Part shown: piece by piece, positions 5,182 through 8,116 of the stretch
Numbering within the stretch: position 1 is the stretch's first letter
Layout of the letters: each line of letters opens with the position of its first letter
Assembly: GCA_910589555.1 (NCBI GenBank)
Contig: CAJUTE010000076.1
Span: forward strand, 1-8,116
Origin: an uncultured Muribaculum sp.
Lineage (GTDB): Bacteria; Bacteroidota; Bacteroidia; Bacteroidales; Muribaculaceae
Direction: 5' to 3'
Length of the DNA: 8,116 bases
Translations under genes and position numbers: made by a program
Notes under the pieces: model-generated
Databases searched by the model: none
Seen by the model: only the letters and a program-made list of their open reading frames with translations
Told to the model about the DNA's origin: nothing

Positions 5182-6393
5182 ATGGGAGAATATACTCAAA
5201 GCAGAATGACTGCTGTTCTGGATAAGGACAAGACAAACAAGGCGAATTACACTTGCAGTAACTTCCATTTCCAGACACCTATAAATGTATATTTTGGCAA
5301 AGATGCCGTATCGCATCTACCTGAATTGCTGAATGGTAAGGAAAATGTCCTGCTCGTGTATGGCGGTGGCTCAGCAAAACGAAATGGAGCGTATGATGCC
5401 ATTGTTTCCGAATTGCGGGCAAATGGCATAAGATGGTTTGACTTACCTGATTGTATCGGACCTCATTACGCCTTTGTCAAAAAGGGTATAGAGATATGCC
5501 GAAGCAACAATGTGGAATGTGTGATAGGAATTGGCGGCTGCTCCTGCATGGATATTGCCAAGATGATAGCTTTCGGAGCAAAGCATGACGACATCTGGGA
5601 TTATCTTACATTTAAGAAACCGGTGACCGGAAAAGAAGACAGGCTTCTCATCGGAAGTGTTCCGACATATCCCTCCGGTGGTTCGGAAGCAGATGCCTCG
5701 GCGGAGATTGACGATCTTGAAACCGGTGAACACGGCTCATTATATGGCTTCTTTGCCGACTTTTCACTGCTTAATCCGGAGTTTACGTTTACTCTTGATG
5801 CCGTGCAAAGTGCATACGCCGGGGCTGTGACATTCATTCAGGCAAGTGTTCCGTTTCTTGGCGGCTCATTCCCATTGACTGACAGGTTTGGGCTAAGCAT
5901 CATGAACACCGTGCGTGACAGTATAAAAGCCGTTCAGTCGAATCCGACTGATTACGAAGCCCGTGCCGCTCAGATGTGGGCTTCGGCAATGACTACAAGC
6001 AAACTGCTGTATTGTGGCAAGCAGTTATCATGGTGTTTCAGCCTTTATAATGATGTTGAGATTATCCGCCTCTGTATGCCGTTGCATTATCGACAGGCAT
6101 TTACGGTTCTGTTTCCGGAATGGCTCAGAACTATAGCTATACATCACGGTGAAGATGTCAAACGCTATATATGCTCGATATTTCCGGGTAGCACTGAATC
6201 TGACGGCAACATTATCAACTATGGCTGTGACAGGCTCAAAGCATATTTCAAAAACATCGGTTTGCCGACAAGTTATTCGGAATATGGCAAAGTGCCTGAT
6301 GATGCGACATTGCGCAATGCGGCAGAGCAACTTGCGGGCGACAGTGCTTTGTCCGTTGATGAACTTGTGGATATGTTTAAGGCTTGCCTGTAA
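5182..6393 (+). CDS. Iron-type alcohol dehydrogenase homologue lacking the metal ligands
   Basis: This 403-residue protein has the fold of YqhD-like iron-containing alcohol dehydrogenases: INVYFGKDAV, LLVYGGGSAKRNGAYD, an altered cofactor loop GIGGCSCMD (normally GGGSxxD), and SVPTYPSGGSEADASAE. The signature helix that should read GxxDxxxH is GAVTFIQAS here, so the ligand Asp is Thr217 and the ligand His is Ala221. The region of the last two ligands (SWCFSLYNDVEIIRLCMPLHYRQA, about 283-306) has no His at the first position and Tyr303 at the second, with only His302 nearby. The reading frame is intact over full length with good similarity, so this is not simple decay. It may be a pseudoenzyme, a partner of the intact paralogue encoded two genes downstream, or an enzyme with changed chemistry. 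The first ~25 residues are an extension relative to YqhD; ATG 5206 is an alternative start. Cytoplasmic. Confidence 0.9.
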   Translation: MGEYTQSRMTAVLDKDKTNKANYTCSNFHFQTPINVYFGKDAVSHLPELLNGKENVLLVYGGGSAKRNGAYDAIVSELRANGIRWFDLPDCIGPHYAFVKKGIEICRSNNVECVIGIGGCSCMDIAKMIAFGAKHDDIWDYLTFKKPVTGKEDRLLIGSVPTYPSGGSEADASAEIDDLETGEHGSLYGFFADFSLLNPEFTFTLDAVQSAYAGAVTFIQASVPFLGGSFPLTDRFGLSIMNTVRDSIKAVQSNPTDYEARAAQMWASAMTTSKLLYCGKQLSWCFSLYNDVEIIRLCMPLHYRQAFTVLFPEWLRTIAIHHGEDVKRYICSIFPGSTESDGNIINYGCDRLKAYFKNIGLPTSYSEYGKVPDDATLRNAAEQLAGDSALSVDELVDMFKACL

Positions 6394-6402
6394 TAAGATA
6401 GC

Positions 6403-7365
6403 ATGAATCACGTAATCGCCATATTGAAAAACTGGACGCTGCCAATAAGTATAACAATGGGGACATTGGTGTTTCTGATGTTCCATTGCATAAATGTATT
6501 GGCTCCATTGAAGGCTCCGGTTGAAAGTTTTGTCGGATTCTTTATCCCGACATTGGTGTTTGTGATGCTGTTCATTACATTCTGCAAAATTAACCCTTGC
6601 CACATGCAGATAAAGAAATGGCATTTGATTCTTGTGCTGTTCCAAATATTGTCATGTGTGCTGATTGCAGCTGTATTATTTTTCTATCCATCATTCCCTT
6701 ACAGAATAGGAGCTGAAGGAGCGATGGTGTGTCTTATTGCTCCGACAGCAACCGCAGCGGCAGTAATAACAGGAAAGTTGGGAGGTAATGAAGCCTCACT
6801 CACATCATATACAATCATCAGCAATATGGCTGCGGCGGTGTCGATACCGGTTATTTTTCCTCTTATAGAAGGTCGCGGCGATGCAACATTCATTCAGCAG
6901 TTGATGGTTATAAGCCGACAAGTATTCCCTTTGCTCATCTTTCCTTTTTTTCTCGCTTGGGGCATACGCTTGTTTTTACCCAAACTGTTAGAGATCATTC
7001 TTAAACATTGCGGCTCACTCGCATTCTATCTCTGGGGGATTGCCCTGATGGTTGTTGTCGGTCAGACGCTACGGTCTTTGGCTAACAGTGATGCAAGCCA
7101 TGCAACAATATGGACCCTTGCGATAATTGGTTTCCTGACGTGCGGCATACAATTTGCTGCCGGAAAAATCATTGGCGGTTGCTATAATGACCGAATAAGT
7201 GGCGGTCAGGGGCTTGGGCAGAAGAACACAGTATTTGCAATATGGATTTCATATACCTATCTTTTGCCAGTCACATCTATTGCTCCGAGTAGTTATATCC
7301 TATGGCAGAACATCATAAACAGTTGGCAACTGTGGCATTATAACAAGAAACAATCAAAAAAATAA
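6403..7365 (+). CDS. BASS-family (bile acid:sodium symporter-like) membrane transporter
   Basis: This 320-residue integral membrane protein has about nine to ten hydrophobic segments (roughly 11-32, 43-61, 73-94, 105-123, 134-155, 171-192, 205-222, 234-258 and 275-300). Two segments look like the paired crossover helices of the BASS/SBF fold: CLIAPTATAAAV (110-121) and GLGQKNTVFAIW (270-281), the latter with the Gln-(x)-Asn pattern conserved in the family. The C-terminus is short and basic (KKQSKK). Family members usually use sodium to bring in organic anions such as bile acids, pyruvate or other carboxylates. The substrate here is unknown. It sits between two iron-type dehydrogenase genes, 9 bases after one and 10 before the other, so it probably moves the substrate or product of the operon. 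Family is fairly sure, specificity is not. Confidence 0.82.
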   Translation: MNHVIAILKNWTLPISITMGTLVFLMFHCINVLAPLKAPVESFVGFFIPTLVFVMLFITFCKINPCHMQIKKWHLILVLFQILSCVLIAAVLFFYPSFPYRIGAEGAMVCLIAPTATAAAVITGKLGGNEASLTSYTIISNMAAAVSIPVIFPLIEGRGDATFIQQLMVISRQVFPLLIFPFFLAWGIRLFLPKLLEIILKHCGSLAFYLWGIALMVVVGQTLRSLANSDASHATIWTLAIIGFLTCGIQFAAGKIIGGCYNDRISGGQGLGQKNTVFAIWISYTYLLPVTSIAPSSYILWQNIINSWQLWHYNKKQSKK

Positions 7366-7375
7366 ATCATATCAA

Positions 7376-8116
7376 ATGGAAAAATTCACATATCAATATC
7401 CCGTAAAGCAATACTTCGGGAAAGGATGTGCCGAAGAGGCACTGAAAAAAGAAATGCCTGATATGGGCGGTGTTGTCATGCTTGCCTATGGCGGCGGGTC
7501 ACTGAAACGCACCGGTCTGTATGACAAAATCCGAGGCTGGCTTGAAGAAGCCGGAAAGACAGTTGTGGATTTCGGTGGCATCATGCCCAATCCGACTTAC
7601 GCCAAAGTTAAGGAAGGAGCAGAGGTCGTCCGTAAAGAAGGCGTGGACTTCATTCTCGCCGTTGGTGGCGGTTCGGTAATCGACTGCTGCAAGATTATCT
7701 CCGCTCAGGCAAAGACTGACGAAGATGTGTGGGATATGTTCTATAATGAACACCGCCTGCCTGCTGAGTTTGTTCCCTGCGGTGCTGTCGTTACGGCATC
7801 CGGAACCGGTGCGGAACAGAACAACGGAGCTGTGATAACCCACGAGGAAAAGAAACTCAAGCAGGCTCTTTTCGGAGCGTTCCACCGTTTTGCGGTTCTT
7901 GACAGTGACCTTACGCTCACTCTCCCGATGAAACAGGTAATAAGCGGGGCTTTCGACACTCTGAGCCACTGCATGGAAACTTATATGGGGCAGCCGTTCC
8001 CCACCAATGTGTCTGATGAAATCAACGAGGCGATAATGCGAAACGTGATTAAAAATATCCGTACACTTATAGCAAATACTGATGATGACTTTGCCCGTGG
8101 CGAGTTGATGTGGGAC
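7376..8116 (+). CDS. Iron-containing alcohol dehydrogenase, YqhD/BDH-like (cut by right edge)
   Basis: The frame from the ATG at 7376 is open for 247 codons to the window edge. Motifs of the butanol-dehydrogenase/YqhD group are present in order: VKQYFGKG, LAYGGGSLKRTGLYD (37-50), GGIMPNPTY (67-75), the cofactor loop LAVGGGSVID (94-103), ASGTGAEQNNGAV (141-153) and GAFDTLSHCMETY (191-203). The last contains the metal ligands Asp194 and His198; the remaining two His lie beyond the window. YqhD uses NADPH to reduce short-chain aldehydes, and a similar reaction is likely here. It is cytoplasmic, since there is no signal peptide. It is a paralogue of the gene at 5182-6393 but keeps the catalytic residues which that copy has lost. 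It is 10 bases downstream of the transporter gene and so in the same operon. Confidence 0.92.
   Translation, partial: MEKFTYQYPVKQYFGKGCAEEALKKEMPDMGGVVMLAYGGGSLKRTGLYDKIRGWLEEAGKTVVDFGGIMPNPTYAKVKEGAEVVRKEGVDFILAVGGGSVIDCCKIISAQAKTDEDVWDMFYNEHRLPAEFVPCGAVVTASGTGAEQNNGAVITHEEKKLKQALFGAFHRFAVLDSDLTLTLPMKQVISGAFDTLSHCMETYMGQPFPTNVSDEINEAIMRNVIKNIRTLIANTDDDFARGELMWD

Noticed and set aside
6028..6645. 205-codon minus-strand open frame
   Set aside because: It is antisense to the iron-ADH homologue and transporter, both of which have strong family motifs, and its own product shows none.
7499..7969. 156-codon minus-strand open frame
   Set aside because: Shadow of the YqhD-like gene, whose plus-strand frame has catalytic motifs in order and is open to the window edge.
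1..8116. CRISPR arrays, tRNA or rRNA genes, insertion sequences and attachment sites
   Set aside because: I saw no regularly spaced repeats, no tRNA-like cloverleaf, no transposase or integrase motifs and no flanking direct repeats.

Overview
The window reads as a chromosomal or accessory segment of a Bacteroidales bacterium, probably gut-associated. The evidence is lipoprotein and Sec signal peptides of Bacteroidetes style (…AQD after the cleavage site), -7 boxes of the TAnnTTTG type (three copies of TAATTTTGC), almost no Shine-Dalgarno sequences before genes, and a C-terminal tail typical of Bacteroidetes secreted proteins. Family or genus cannot be decided from this sequence.

Layout: a minus-strand gene for a secreted alpha/beta hydrolase is cut by the left edge (1-262). 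Next comes a gene-poor divergent control region (263-707) with candidate promoters facing both ways and a strongly structured leader before the right-hand operon. From 708 to the right edge there are seven plus-strand genes spaced 5 to 32 bases apart, so almost certainly one operon: (1) a lipoprotein fusing a flavodoxin-like domain to an alpha/beta hydrolase; (2) an aldo/keto reductase; (3) a RibD C-terminal/dihydrofolate-reductase-like protein; (4) a zinc-dependent, YahK-like alcohol dehydrogenase that carries a Sec signal peptide; (5) an iron-type alcohol dehydrogenase homologue in which the metal ligands appear lost; (6) a BASS (bile acid:sodium symporter)-family membrane transporter; (7) an intact YqhD-like iron-type alcohol dehydrogenase, cut by the right edge. 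A second promoter candidate lies between genes 2 and 3.

Taken together this looks like a carbonyl/aldehyde redox module. Three unrelated aldehyde-reductase folds (AKR, Zn-MDR and Fe-ADH) sit beside flavodoxin-like and DHFR-like redox proteins, envelope hydrolases and a transporter. E. coli yqhD-dkgA, an Fe-ADH plus AKR pair for reactive aldehydes, is a simpler parallel. The substrate cannot be read from the sequence. The BASS transporter and the exported hydrolases suggest an externally acquired, perhaps esterified, organic anion (steroid/bile-acid-like or other), but that is inference.

The most unusual points are the apparently metal-free Fe-ADH paralogue next to an intact one, the exported nicotinamide-dependent Zn dehydrogenase, the flavodoxin-esterase fusion with both a lipobox and a sorting-like tail, and the folded, possibly repeated leader element at about 488-691.
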